A DNA stretch of 64,000 nucleotides from Pseudomonadota bacterium (GTDB lineage Bacteria > Pseudomonadota > Alphaproteobacteria > Rhizobiales > Rhizobiaceae): positions 1 to 64,000 of the forward strand of contig JAEXYH010000060.1 of NCBI GenBank assembly GCA_023451735.1, in the 5' to 3' direction. Positions 25,385-35,600 of the stretch are shown in pieces. The number at the start of each line of letters is the position of its first letter. Position 1 is the first letter of the stretch. The position numbers were made by a program, and so were the translations under genes. Below the pieces are notes generated by a model. It did not search any database, was not told the DNA's origin, and saw only the letters and a program-made list of their open reading frames with translations.

Positions 25385-26101
25385 ATGGCCGCACTGCCGA
25401 AAAACCTGCGTACCCGTGGCAGGGCAATGGTCTTTCTGGGGGTGTGCATCCTGTCGACAGCGTGTGCAACCAAACCTGTATTGTATCAGGACCTGCCGTC
25501 GAGCGCGCATCTGCGCTCGACTAGCGCGCGGGTGGATGATGAACGGGTTGCCTTCAACACGGATCTCAAACCGGGCGACCTCAATGCCTATGCTTCGATC
25601 ATTATGGAACCTGCACGCATTTATCGTGGCAGAGACGGCCAGTTCGGAAATCTCTCCGAGCAGTCCAGGGCAGAGCTGGCTCGCCACGCCGATCACCATT
25701 TCAACCGCGAACTGGCCCGCCGGCATCTTCTGGTCGCATTAGCATCGAAGGGTTCCTTGAGGATGCGGGTCACGATCACCGGTGCTCAGGGCAGCATTCC
25801 GGTCATCGCTACGGCGACGAAGCTGACGCCGGTCGGCTTGGCCTTGAGCGGCCTGCGATTTATTCGAGACAAGGAAGGCAATTTTTCGGGCGCTGTGATG
25901 TATGCGGTCGAGCTGTTCGACGCAGGCACTGGAAAGCTCGTCTATGCCTTCGTCACGCGGCAATACCCGAACGCCTTGAACATTCCTGCTACGATCCTGC
26001 CGCTCGGTGCCGCCAAGGCCGGTATAGAGCGCGGTGCCTCGACCGCCGCTGCCGCCTTGAAGGCGTTGATGGCCCCCGAACACCGATCGTCTAGAGGTTG
26101 A
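25385..26101 (+). CDS. DUF3313-type lipoprotein
   Basis: A 238-residue predicted outer-membrane lipoprotein. The N-terminus has a signal peptide ending in the lipobox LSTAC (Cys about residue 22), followed by KPVLYQDLPSSAHLR and the family motif IIMEPARIYRGRDGQFGNLS, as in DUF3313 proteins. The C-terminal half has alternating strands and a helical end. Function unknown. It converges with the HdeD-like gene, 17 bases away. The start at 25385 follows GGAGCGAGGAT; a longer frame would bury the signal peptide. Confidence 0.83.
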   Translation: MAALPKNLRTRGRAMVFLGVCILSTACATKPVLYQDLPSSAHLRSTSARVDDERVAFNTDLKPGDLNAYASIIMEPARIYRGRDGQFGNLSEQSRAELARHADHHFNRELARRHLLVALASKGSLRMRVTITGAQGSIPVIATATKLTPVGLALSGLRFIRDKEGNFSGAVMYAVELFDAGTGKLVYAFVTRQYPNALNIPATILPLGAAKAGIERGASTAAAALKALMAPEHRSSRG

Positions 26102-26118
26102 CGATGATCGTATCGAGA

Positions 26119-26703
26119 TCAAGGAGACCGGGGTTCGGATGGTGGTTTGTCGAGACCGAGGGAGAACCAAATGAAGCCAAGCCCGTAGACTATCAAATCC
26201 ATGGCCATCAGGGTCGCTGCGACCGAAAGGCTATTGTTGGGCCACTGGGATATCAGGGCGGCCCCTATGGCAATGGTGAAGAGGCCCGTGGCAACCAGCC
26301 AGCTCCCCCTTCTTGTCCGCCGTATGACAAACCCGGAGTAGCTGCGCAGCACGCCGGTGATCGTCAGGCCGGCAAGGAAGATGAGGTTCATCAAGGCGAA
26401 GCGATGGGGCGGGTCGGTCAGGGAGAACGCTCCAAACAGAACGTAGAAGGCAACAACCGGCATCCAGACCAAGAAGCTTATCTGTTCTCGCATCTGCAGT
26501 GCCACGAAAAACTGCAGCACGCCGGTCACGCAGAGCATCAATCCGATGACGGACCAGCTGGCCGCGGCGAGCGCCGCGATGTTGCACAGGAAAGTGGTCC
26601 CGAATGCGAATATCATGATGCCCATCACCAGGATGGTGCCTTGGCGCTTTTTCAAAACGGTGATGTATCGGAGGTTGGATGATTGTCGCGCAAGGAATTC
26701 CAT
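26119..26703 (-). CDS. HdeD-like (DUF308) membrane protein
   Basis: A 194-residue integral membrane protein with about six helices arranged as short repeats (GTILVMGIMIFAFGTTFLCN, ASWSVIGLMLCVTGVLQFF, ISFLVWMPVVAFYVLFGAF, NLIFLAGLTITGVLRSY, then two more). This matches DUF308/HdeD proteins, linked to acid stress in enterobacteria; its role here is unknown. GAGG lies seven bases ahead of the ATG. It is divergent from the response regulator gene, with about 120 bases between starts, so the two-component system may control it. Confidence 0.82.
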   Translation of the reverse strand: MEFLARQSSNLRYITVLKKRQGTILVMGIMIFAFGTTFLCNIAALAAASWSVIGLMLCVTGVLQFFVALQMREQISFLVWMPVVAFYVLFGAFSLTDPPHRFALMNLIFLAGLTITGVLRSYSGFVIRRTRRGSWLVATGLFTIAIGAALISQWPNNSLSVAATLMAMDLIVYGLGFIWFSLGLDKPPSEPRSP

Positions 26704-26821
26704 AGATTGCCTCGATGTCGGAGAGATACAGTGACCATGACATCGCGGTTTTGCCGGACTGTGCCATATTCATTACAGAACGTTGCCATCACGCAAAGAC
26801 GTTGCAGAAAGGGTCGTTGAC

Positions 26822-27541
26822 ATGGAAGAGCCGGTAAAAATCCTGGTCGTCGAAGACGATCCCGAGATCCGTGATCTTCTTGACGAGTTTTTGACGGGAG
26901 AGGGATATGAGATCCGCACGGTGGAGGGTGCACCAGCGGCCGATCCGCTGGTCGAGCGCCGTTGGCCCGACCTCATCATTCTGGATGTGATGATGCCGCG
27001 TGAGGATGGGTTGTCGTTCTGCCGGCGCATCCGAGCCCGTTCGCAGGTGCCGATCATCATGCTCACCGCCAAAACGACCGAAATCGACCGGATCATCGGC
27101 TTGGAGTTCGGCGCCGACGATTATGTCGCCAAGCCATTCAACCCCCGTGAGCTTCTCGCTCGCGTGCGCGCTGTCTTGAGGCGGACTATAGGTTCGGTTG
27201 AGCGTTCGGCCGCAACCAGCAACATCAAGCGCTTTTCAGGGCTCGTTGTGGATCCCGAGGCGCGGACCATCTACACGGAAGACAATCGCTCCGTGCCGCT
27301 GACGACCACAGAGTTCGATCTTCTGGCGTGCTTTCTGGAACGGCCGAGGCGCGTCCTGTCACGCGACCAGTTACTGGACTACACCCGCGGGACCGCGTCG
27401 GAGACCTACGACCGCACCATCGATGTTGCGATCTCGCGATTGAGGACAAAGCTCTCGGCGGTCTTGCCGCCAAACACCCAAGTCATCACCACCGTGCGCA
27501 ATGCCGGTTATCTGTTCAATCCTTTGGTCACGGACGGTTAG
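26822..27541 (+). CDS. OmpR-family response regulator
   Basis: A 239-residue response regulator. The receiver domain (about 6-118) has the acidic pocket EDD (11-13), phospho-acceptor D55 in LIILDVMMP, Thr in MLTAKTT and Lys in YVAKPFNPRELL. A winged-helix DNA-binding domain follows (about 135-232; LTTTEFDLLACFLERPRRVLSR, DRTIDVAISRLRTKL, ITTVRNAGYLF). The ATG at 26822 starts the conserved receiver directly; an earlier in-frame start at 26783 would add 13 residues. The stop lies eight bases before the sensor kinase gene. Confidence 0.93.
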   Translation: MEEPVKILVVEDDPEIRDLLDEFLTGEGYEIRTVEGAPAADPLVERRWPDLIILDVMMPREDGLSFCRRIRARSQVPIIMLTAKTTEIDRIIGLEFGADDYVAKPFNPRELLARVRAVLRRTIGSVERSAATSNIKRFSGLVVDPEARTIYTEDNRSVPLTTTEFDLLACFLERPRRVLSRDQLLDYTRGTASETYDRTIDVAISRLRTKLSAVLPPNTQVITTVRNAGYLFNPLVTDG

Positions 27542-27548
27542 GGCGGAT

Positions 27549-28907
27549 ATGAGCCAGTTCGGCATCGTTGCAAGAATTGCCTTGATCGTGACGGCTGCAC
27601 TGTTCATCAGCCAGCTTGCGATGGTCATTTCTTATGTCTGGCAGATCGAACGATCACCCCTGCCGCCCTATGCCATCGCCGACAGGATTGCAGCGGTGGT
27701 GCGGCTGATCGACAGGACAGCACCGGAGGATCGACCGGATGTGCTGGCGGTGGCCAGTGTGAAGGGATTTCAGGTGGCTGTGCTTCCCGGTGTGCCGGCT
27801 AGCTTCGAGGATCAACTGGGCTTCGCGCGGATGCGCCTGATAACGCAGAGTTTGATGGATGCCTATGCTCCGAACCGGTTTGTACGGTCCGGGATACTTG
27901 ATCCTCAACACGAGAAACCAGATGCCTTGACGATCAACTTTGCGATCGGACTAAAGACGGGCGAGGCAGCGATCATAACGGTGTCAGACGACACGACCTT
28001 GCGCGTATTCAACATGCCGATAGGTTTCATCGCCGGATTTTTTGGGGTCGCGGTGGCCATGATTGCCGTTATTGCGGTTGCGCGCGAAACTCGTCCTTTG
28101 GCGCAACTTGCAGAAAGCATTGATGAGCTCGGAAACCGGATCGAGCCGATCGAGGTCAGGGAAAAAGGAGCGCGGGAGCTTCGGACATTGATCCGCGCGA
28201 TCAACAATATGCAGGAAAGGATATTGGGGCTCGTCGGGAACCGGACCCTGTTCCTCGGTGCAATCTCGCACGATCTGAAGACCTATCTTACCCGTTTCCG
28301 CCTACGGTTGGAAATGATGCCTGCCGGCACACATAAGGAGCGGGCTGTACTCGACGTGGAAACCATGGAGCAGTTGCTCAATGATGTGCTGCTGTTTGCC
28401 GGCGATGCTTCGTCGAATTCTGAAAATGAGGTTGTCGACATGTACAGGGTCGCCGAGCGGTGTATCGGAGAGGCCAATGTGCAGGCTGAGCAAGTCATCC
28501 TGACGTCTGCACCAATCGCGTTGGGCGTCCGCATACCGGAAAGGGCGCTGTGCCGGGTGATCGACAACCTTCTCTCCAACGCACTACGCTACGGCAAGCG
28601 TGCGCAGGTCAAGACAGAGAGAAGGCAAGGGATGGCCTGCCTAGTTATCGAAGATGAGGGCCCCGGCATACCTGAAACCGATATCGCCCTGGTCTTCGAG
28701 CCGTTTTTCCGCAGAGAGCCATCCCGAAACCGCGCCCACGGCGGAACCGGGCTCGGCCTGTCGATCGTTCGGCAGATCCTGGTAGCCTATGGCGGCACGA
28801 TCATCCTGTCGAACCGACAGAACGGGCAGGGGCTTCGCGCCACTGTCTGCCTCCCCCTGTCGGAGCGGAGTAATATCGGTATCGCTGCGCCCGCGGTTAC
28901 AGAATGA
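27549..28907 (+). CDS. Sensor histidine kinase
   Basis: A 452-residue inner-membrane kinase. Two membrane helices (about residues 7-30 and 160-180) enclose a periplasmic sensor region of about 125 residues; a HAMP linker follows (ARETRPLAQLAESIDELGNR). The phospho-acceptor His is in FLGAISHDLKTYLTRFRLR; the usual Pro after this motif is replaced. The ATPase domain shows the N box DNLLSNALRYGK, G1 EDEGPGIPE, F box FEPFFRRE and G2 GGTGLGLSIV. Partner of the OmpR-type regulator encoded just upstream. The signal is unknown; nearby envelope genes and an RND pump suggest envelope or drug stress. Confidence 0.93.
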   Translation: MSQFGIVARIALIVTAALFISQLAMVISYVWQIERSPLPPYAIADRIAAVVRLIDRTAPEDRPDVLAVASVKGFQVAVLPGVPASFEDQLGFARMRLITQSLMDAYAPNRFVRSGILDPQHEKPDALTINFAIGLKTGEAAIITVSDDTTLRVFNMPIGFIAGFFGVAVAMIAVIAVARETRPLAQLAESIDELGNRIEPIEVREKGARELRTLIRAINNMQERILGLVGNRTLFLGAISHDLKTYLTRFRLRLEMMPAGTHKERAVLDVETMEQLLNDVLLFAGDASSNSENEVVDMYRVAERCIGEANVQAEQVILTSAPIALGVRIPERALCRVIDNLLSNALRYGKRAQVKTERRQGMACLVIEDEGPGIPETDIALVFEPFFRREPSRNRAHGGTGLGLSIVRQILVAYGGTIILSNRQNGQGLRATVCLPLSERSNIGIAAPAVTE

Positions 28908-28976
28908 CACACAACTGAATAATTCCGACAAAGTGGAGATCGTATTTTTGGATGCTATCCAAAGGAGAACGCTCGC

Positions 28977-29225
28977 ATGGTTCAATCACCAAGATTATCG
29001 AGTTGGAACATTGTTCAAGATCCGCTGATCAGGCAACTGATGGAGGCGGATGGGGTGGATCCCTTGATGCTTGTTAGGCTGATGGCAGAAGTTTCGACAA
29101 AGCTCAGGAGGGCGGCGCAGGAGAAACAGCATGCTGCCATTGCTGTCTCGTCAATCGACAACGATGACAGAAGACGTGGCCGTGGCAATTCATTCCAGAT
29201 AGCTGGATCACGCACCTTGCACTGA
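28977..29225 (+). CDS. Small protein of unknown function (82 aa)
   Basis: An 82-residue frame with a good AAGGAGAA eight bases ahead of its ATG. It is hydrophilic, with an acidic helix near the start (QDPLIRQLMEADGVDPLMLV) and a basic, Arg-rich C-terminal half. I recognise no family. It follows the kinase gene by 70 bases on the same strand and could be co-transcribed. Confidence 0.45.
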   Translation: MVQSPRLSSWNIVQDPLIRQLMEADGVDPLMLVRLMAEVSTKLRRAAQEKQHAAIAVSSIDNDDRRRGRGNSFQIAGSRTLH

Positions 29226-29289
29226 CGCGCAGGCATCTACGGATGCGTTGCGGGCCTGGAAACCCGCAACGGCGTCTTCCAGCCACCAT

Positions 29290-29690
29290 CAATGCCATTC
29301 AAGACGAACGCTCCGGCCTGCCTCAGTTCACCGCCTGCACTTCCTTGTCGGCAAGATACCCCTGGCCGAGGCGACGGATGGCCACGCGAACAAGACGGGC
29401 AGGCGTTTTGCACTCGCATCGGACGCCATCTGGGCCAGACGGAAAAGCGCTTTCTGATAGTTGTAGTTGTAACCATGCACGAAGATCATTGCTCCGGCGT
29501 TGTTACCCGCCGCAATATCGTGCCTGAACTCATTCTCGCCCAAGACGGCCTGCCGTATTACGGCGAAGCTTTTCTCAGCAACAGGTATGCCCTTCGACCA
29601 TTCGATCGCGCCGACCGCGTGGCTCTTTGGCAATGATATATCGAAGCTGGCAAATTGGTCTGTTTGGCTCGATTGTTGCTACAGGAATTT
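29290..29690 (-). pseudogene. Decayed DUF900-type alpha/beta hydrolase
   Basis: Minus-strand codons give LPKSHAVGAIEWSKGIPVAE, then AGAMIFVHGYNYNYQKALFR and LAQMASDASAKRLPVLFAWP, typical of DUF900 esterase/lipase-like proteins (HGYNYNYQ region before the nucleophile). After AWPS the frame shifts: the expected GYLADK appears in another frame and a stop follows. Upstream there is a TAG about 24 codons before the LPKSH motif. Both termini are missing, including the nucleophile and catalytic acid. Not functional as a hydrolase. Confidence 0.65.
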
Positions 29691-30039
29691 GATGTGGGCG
29701 TGCTGCGGGCACGGGTTGTCGCGGCTTAGACAGTCACCGTTTTCGAGACATCGCCTGCAGGCGCAACGTTTTCCAGCACATCCGGACCTGGTCTGCCGAA
29801 GCAGGCACCGAGCGGTACCAACGGGATCAGCAATCGGGAGAAACGGAGTAATGGCGTTGCGATCACCCTGAAGGCCCTTCGCCTTGAGATGAAGCGCTTG
29901 TTGTGATTGCTCTTGATCCGCTTTATTCGCGGATCTTGCAGATCCATTGCAGCTGACAACGGATGCCGGCGTCCCGGCGGTCATCCGGCACCGGATGAAT
30001 AATATCGGATCGGGCGGGCACGACGCGGGGGATCTGGCG
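29691..30039. other. Spacer of about 350 bases
   Basis: No convincing gene, RNA or repeat. Frames on both strands here lack domains and ribosome binding sites. Confidence 0.4.
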
Positions 30040-30375
30040 TCAGATCCTTCGTTGCTCGTTAACGTCCGAAAACGAATCCAGCCTGCCGCGAAATTGACGC
30101 GAGCTATCCTTCTCGTTCTCATCCGCGACGACGAGGCAATCCACCAATTGCTCGCGCAGTTCGAAAAGCGCGCCGGCAAATAGCTCGCCAGCGCTCCCGA
30201 ACGCAATGGCGAGGTCGGCGACCTCCGTGAATGCAATGGCCTCCGCTTCGCATTCCACTATTGTCGCTGAGCGCTCGGTAAGGAGCTGGATGTCGTTTAC
30301 GGTCGGACTGGCTGCATTGGCCGTGAATGCATCGAGGGAGAGTATCCCGAGGGTAGCAATTGTCGGAAATCTCAT
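30040..30375 (-). CDS. Small secreted protein of unknown function
   Basis: A 111-residue frame starting with a plausible signal peptide (MRFPTIATLGILSLDAFTANAA). The mature part is acidic and predicted helical: NDIQLLTERSATIVECEAEA, then a stretch with AFGSAGELFAGALFELREQL, ending in charged residues. An AAGGA lies eight bases before the ATG at 30375; an ATG at 30384 is also in frame. No family recognised. It neighbours another small exported protein in the same orientation. Confidence 0.5.
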   Translation of the reverse strand: MRFPTIATLGILSLDAFTANAASPTVNDIQLLTERSATIVECEAEAIAFTEVADLAIAFGSAGELFAGALFELREQLVDCLVVADENEKDSSRQFRGRLDSFSDVNEQRRI

Positions 30376-30478
30376 AGATTTCATCCTTGTTGTTGTATCG
30401 CGAGCGTGTGAAGGGCGACCATCCACCCGGGCCTGGAGGGTTACCCGGGCGGATGGCATCAGGTCAGCTTTGCTGGCG

Positions 30479-30712
30479 TCACTGTTTTTCAGCCAAGGCG
30501 GCGATCGTTGCCGAGCATTGCGCGGACAGCTTGTCCTTGTTCTGCTTGACGCAGGCAATCAGCCCGCCATTACCCGGCTTTATGCCCGGGCACATTTTTT
30601 GAATGTCCTCCTTGCAATTGTCACGAAGCGCCAGCTTGTCGGACATCGACAGCTGTTGCGCGGATGCAATGCCTGCCGAGGCAAGGAGAAACGCGAAAAT
30701 ATATCGGGTCAT
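30479..30712 (-). CDS. Small secreted cysteine-rich-repeat protein
   Basis: A 77-residue protein with a signal peptide (MTRYIFAFLLASAGIASAQQ) and a mature part of about 58 residues carrying four cysteines in the pattern C-x6-C-x12-C-x11-C (NCKEDIQKMCPGIKPGNGGL, then ACVKQNKDKLSAQC), like the cysteine-rich repeats seen in small periplasmic proteins of alphaproteobacteria. Two disulfides are likely. AAAGGAT precedes the ATG. Function unknown. Confidence 0.68.
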   Translation of the reverse strand: MTRYIFAFLLASAGIASAQQLSMSDKLALRDNCKEDIQKMCPGIKPGNGGLIACVKQNKDKLSAQCSATIAALAEKQ

Positions 30713-31045
30713 CTAATGAGATCCTTTTGGTCTGGCCCGAAGCGATCCGGGCCTTTGACGAGAAACGTGAGCTAACCGGAGTGGCTCAACTCAAGGTCAG
30801 GAGGCTGGCGGGCGGTGATATCGACAGACCTTGCTGCCGACGACTGCCCGCTGCATGATTTTTCTCATGCCGAGTTTGGCCATTGATTTCGAGAAAATTT
30901 CCGTTTGTTGCAGAGCGCGGTCGAAGCCTGCGCCCTCATGCGGGGGAAGTGATCCCTCACGGCGCAACATTCCGCAACTTGCCTGAAATCATGCGGAAGA
31001 TCTGCGCAGCCATCCTCTTTCGACATCAACGCGAGGCGTCAAAAG
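30713..31045. other. Spacer between divergent small-protein genes
   Basis: About 330 bases between the cysteine-rich protein gene (minus) and the 66-residue membrane protein gene (plus). I see no gene. It probably holds promoters for both directions, but no motif stands out. Confidence 0.35.
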
Positions 31046-31246
31046 ATGGACGACATACAGTATCTATATCTGGATCTTCTCAACACTATGGCGATCGGGC
31101 TTCTGGTCGTGATTATCGCGGTATTTTACATCTACCTGACGCTTGAAGGTATCCTCGGCGCGGACGCTGATGATCGCGGGAATAAATCGGCCACTCCGAC
31201 AAACGGTGCGAGCGGACGCCTGCGCTCCGGCAACAAACAGAAATAA
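31046..31246 (+). CDS. Small single-helix membrane protein (66 aa)
   Basis: A 66-residue frame with one strong membrane helix (about residues 14-34, TMAIGLLVVIIAVFYIYLTL), an acidic N-terminus and a hydrophilic Gly/Lys-rich tail. It precedes the RND efflux adaptor gene by about 155 bases on the same strand. Small helix proteins sometimes bind RND pumps (AcrZ-like); that role is a guess from position. The ribosome binding site is weak, and no family is recognised. Confidence 0.45.
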   Translation: MDDIQYLYLDLLNTMAIGLLVVIIAVFYIYLTLEGILGADADDRGNKSATPTNGASGRLRSGNKQK

Positions 31247-31401
31247 TATTGCAAACCTACCGCAACGGACAGGCTTTAAACCGGCGTTCATATCTTGCCA
31301 TCCCTGACACGGGCGGTTGGCAAACGGCCAGCCGCTCACGCCGAGTTGGGTCTTGTGAAAAGCAGAACCTGGTCCACCCCACAATAAAAATAGGCGCGCC
31401 G

Positions 31402-32643
31402 ATGCAACGCATGAAAGCCAATTCCTTTAGCCGCGCGCTCGATCCGTTACATTATGTCAGGGCCGGAAGCCTTCTCGCGGCCGGACTTTTGCTCGCCGCC
31501 TGCACCGGTGAGAGCCAGGAACAACCACAGGCGGCTTTTAAGGTCGTCGTTGTCGTACAGCCTGAGGCATCGGCTATTACGCGCTATCTCCATCAGACCG
31601 GCACAACCAAGGCTCTCAACAGTGTTGATCTCACCGCTCGTATTACAGGATACTTGAAATCCATCGATTACAGTGACGGCTCGGAAGTAAAGGCCGGACA
31701 ACGTCTGTTCTTGATCGAGCCCGATCAGTACGAAGCCCAGGCACAGCAGGCGCAGGCGGCGGTCGAGCAGGCACAGGCCATCCTCGATAACGCACAGCTG
31801 CAATTGGCACGGCAAGAGGAATTGGCGCGTTCATCGACGACGACGCAAGCCAATGTCGATAATGCCCGCGCAAGCCGGGACGAAGCCAAGGCCCAGCTCG
31901 ATTCCGCTAAAGCCTCCTTGAGGGAAGCGCGGATCAATCTCGGCTATACCAATATCACGGCTCCATTCGACGGATTCGTGACCGAGCATCAGGCCGATGT
32001 CGGGGCGCTGGTCGGCAGCGGCAGCCCGACGACGCTTGCAACCATCGTCAAGCTCGATCCGGTTCATGTGTCGTTCTCGATCTCCGATACCGACATGCTG
32101 CAGATCCGTAAGCAGGCGCGCGAGCGCGGCCTGACCTCCGTGGATCTCGGAAGGATTACCGTCGAGGCGGCAACCGAGGTCGATGACGGTTTTCCCCATA
32201 AAGGCAAGCTGGACTATATCGCGCCCCGAACGGACGCGGGAACCGGTACGCTGTCTGTCCGTGCGCTCTTCGACAACAAGGATCGCGACCTTGTACCGAA
32301 CCTTTTTCTGAAGCTGCGGATACCCATGGGGACGGTGAAGGATGCCGTACTGGTTCCTCCTGCATCGATCGGCACCGACCAGCAGGGGCGTTTCCTGCTT
32401 GCAGTCAATGACGAGGGCGTGGTCGAACGACGCTCGGTGACGCTGCTGGAACACAGCGGCGAACTTCAGCAGATCAAGGGTGAGGTGTCCGCGACAGACT
32501 GGATCATCCAGAACGCCGTGTCCGGTGTCCGCGCCGGGGAAAAGGTCGAGAAGAAACCGGTTACACAGCCTTCCGCAGAAACCACCTCCGGTACCGACGC
32601 CGGGCACACGCCGCGCGAAAACTCCGCGCCGGTAGCGAATTAA
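31402..32643 (+). CDS. RND efflux periplasmic adaptor (HlyD/AcrA family lipoprotein)
   Basis: A 413-residue membrane-fusion protein. The N-terminus has a lipoprotein signal with lipobox LLAAC (Cys about residue 34). It has the two halves of a lipoyl domain (LTARITGYLKSIDYSDGSEV, and LGYTNITAPFDGFVTEHQAD) around an alpha-helical hairpin rich in Gln, Ala and Glu (YEAQAQQAQAAVEQAQAILD and onward), then beta-barrel and membrane-proximal domains. It links the inner-membrane pump encoded 12 bases downstream to an outer-membrane channel, which is not encoded here. ATG at 31402 or 31411; longer frames spoil the signal. Confidence 0.92.
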   Translation: MQRMKANSFSRALDPLHYVRAGSLLAAGLLLAACTGESQEQPQAAFKVVVVVQPEASAITRYLHQTGTTKALNSVDLTARITGYLKSIDYSDGSEVKAGQRLFLIEPDQYEAQAQQAQAAVEQAQAILDNAQLQLARQEELARSSTTTQANVDNARASRDEAKAQLDSAKASLREARINLGYTNITAPFDGFVTEHQADVGALVGSGSPTTLATIVKLDPVHVSFSISDTDMLQIRKQARERGLTSVDLGRITVEAATEVDDGFPHKGKLDYIAPRTDAGTGTLSVRALFDNKDRDLVPNLFLKLRIPMGTVKDAVLVPPASIGTDQQGRFLLAVNDEGVVERRSVTLLEHSGELQQIKGEVSATDWIIQNAVSGVRAGEKVEKKPVTQPSAETTSGTDAGHTPRENSAPVAN

Positions 32644-32655
32644 TCGAGTGATCTG

Positions 32656-35600
32656 ATGTTCTCACGCTTTTTCATCGAACGGCCGGTTCTGGCCAATGTT
32701 ATTGCGCTGCTAACGATCCTGATCGGTGCGATCGCCTTCCTGCAGCTCCCCATCGCGCAGTATCCCAACATTGTGCCGCCGACCGTGCAGGTACAGGCGC
32801 GCTATCCAGGTGCCAGTGCCAAGACGCTGATGGACACCGTGGCGCTGCCAATCGAACAGCAGGTCAACGGTGTGCCCGGCATGCTGTATATGCAATCGAC
32901 CAGCGCAAGCGACGGAACCTATTCGCTGACTGTCACCTTCGATATAGGAACGGACGCTGACGAGGCGCAGATATTGGTGCAGAACCGTGTCGACGCGGCC
33001 AATGCGCAGCTTCCGAGTTCCGTGCAGTCGCAGGGGGTGACGGTCCGCAAGCGCTCGACATCAATCCTTGCTTTCGTAACGCTGGATGCGACGAATCCTG
33101 AATTCGACAGTCTCTTCCTTGCCAATTACGCCACGATCAACCTGAAGGATGAAATAGCACGCGTTCCCGGCGTCGGCGATGTGACGGTCTATGGCGCAGG
33201 CGACTATGCCATGCGTATTTGGCTCGATGCCGATCGCCTACAGGCGCGGGGGCTGAAGCCATCCGATGTGGTGAATGCCGTCCAGTCGCAAAGCCAGACA
33301 GTCTCTGGCGGCCAGATCGGCATGCCTCCGGTCAATTCTGGTCAGGCTTTCCAGACGCCGATCGAGATCTCTGGCAGGCTAGACGAGGTCGAGCAGTTCG
33401 AAGAGGTGGTCGTCAAGTCCGATACCAAAACCGGCGCTATCACCAGGCTACGCGATGTCGCGCGCGTCGAGCTTGGCTCGAAATCGTACGGCCAGGTGTT
33501 TCGTGTCAACGGAAAGGCTTCCGCATCGCTCGCGATCAGCCAGCTACCGGAGGCCAACGCACTTGATGTCGCGCAGGCGGTCGAAAGGCGTATGGGTGAC
33601 CTGGCGAATGCGTTCCCGCAAGGCCTGACCTATTCCGTGCCATTCAATACGACAGCCTTCGTCAACGCGGCGGTCGAATCCGTCTATGCGACACTGATCG
33701 AGGCCTGCGTCATCGTCCTTGTCGTCATCCTGCTGTTCCTGCAGGACTGGCGGGCGATGCTGGTCCCGGCGACGACCGTACCGGTGACGCTGATCGGTGC
33801 CTTTGCAGCCATGGCCGTGCTCGGTTTCTCGATCAACATGTCGACCCTGTTCGCGCTGGTTCTGGCGATCGGCATCGTCGTCGATGACGCGATCGTCATC
33901 GTCGAAGGCGCCGCACGCCATATGTCCGAAGGTCTCCAGCCGCCGCAGGCCGCCGAAAAGGCGATGGAGGAACTGTTCGGTCCGATCATCGGCATCACGC
34001 TGGTCCTGGTTGCAGTGTTTCTTCCAGCGGCCTTCCTTCCCGGCCTTACAGGTAAACTCTACCAGCAGTTCGCGCTGGTGATCGCCGCAACCGCCATCAT
34101 CAGCGCCATCAACGCGATCACGTTGAAACCGGTGCAGGCAGCCCTCTGGATGCGGCCGATCAAGCCGGTGGAAGACCGCAATTTCATTTTCCGCTGGTTC
34201 GACCGTGGCTTCAATCATCTGGAAGACGGCTATACTGCGTTTCTCGGCTGGCTCATGCGCTTCCGTTATATGGTTGCCACCTTCACCGCCGTCGTCGTGA
34301 CGCTGGCTTTCGTCGGCCTGTCGAAAGTGCCGACGGGTTTCCTGCCACTTGAAGACCAAGGCTATCTGGTGGCTTCGGTTCAGCTGCCCTCCGGCGCTTC
34401 GCTTGAACGCACCGACCAGTCGCTGAAGCAGGTGCAGGAACGGTTGAAGGAACAGCCCGGTGTCGCTGATGTCATCACCGTCGCCGGCGTTTCTCTACTC
34501 GACAACAATGCGCCGCTCCCCAGCGCGGGCCTAGCCTACATCGTCCTGAAGCCATGGAACGAGCGCGGCAAGTCGGAAAGCCTTCTGCCGATCTATCAGT
34601 CGATCTCAAGGCGACTCGCCGACCTGGACGACGGCAGGGCGGTAGCGGTTCCGCCTCCGTCCATCCAGGGTATCGGCAATACAGCTGGATTCAGCATGAT
34701 TGTCGGATTGACCGATGGCAGCGGTGACTTTAATCGGCTTGCCGACATTGCCAGTGGCGTTGCCAGCGAAGCGATGAAAGCCTCCCCTCTTCAGGGAGTG
34801 CAGGTCAATGCAAACTTCAATACGCCTCAGCTTGCCGTCAATGTGGATCGAACCAAAGCCACCAAGCTGGGCGTCGCAATTGGTGACGTGTTCAACACGT
34901 TATCCGGCTATCTGGGCTCCGCCTATGTCAATCAGTTCACTCATTTTGGAAAGACGTTTCAGGTCTATGTCCAGGCGGAAGGATCCTATCGCAGTGTGGT
35001 TGAAGGTATTGATCGGCTGAGGGTCCCGAACGCTTCAGGCTCTCTTGTTCCAATCAGTAGCGTTGTCGAGGTTTCTGAGACAGTCGGCCCGTCGCTTATC
35101 TCGCTCTATAACATGCGCCCGGCGACATCAGTTGTTGGTCGTCCGCAATCCAATATCAGCTCAGGCGATGCCATGCAGATTATGGAAAAGGCGGCCGCAC
35201 GGGTTCTTCCTGCGGGTGCCACCACCGACTGGACAGCTGTTTCGTATCAGGAACAGCTCGCCGGCAACCAAATCTACATCGCCTTCGGACTGGCGCTCGT
35301 GCTTGTGTATTTCGTGCTGGCCGGACAATACGAGAGCTGGCTTGGGCCATTGCCGGTCATCTTCTCGGTGCCACTTGCACTTGCCGGCACTGTCGCCCTG
35401 CTTTTGGCGCTTGGTCTGCAAAACACGCTCTATACCCAAATCGGCTTGGTGCTACTGGTAGCCCTTGCCGCCAAGAATGCCATTCTGATCATCGAATTCG
35501 CCCGCGAACTGAGGATCAAGCACGGTAAGTCACTCCTGGATTCGGCCGTGATCGCCGGTAAGCTTCGTTTCCGACCGATCCTGATGACATCGATCGCGTT

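Noticed and set aside
29679..30236. Minus-strand 185-codon frame
   Set aside because: Arg/Ser-rich shadow with no domain; overlaps the better supported small secreted protein in another frame.
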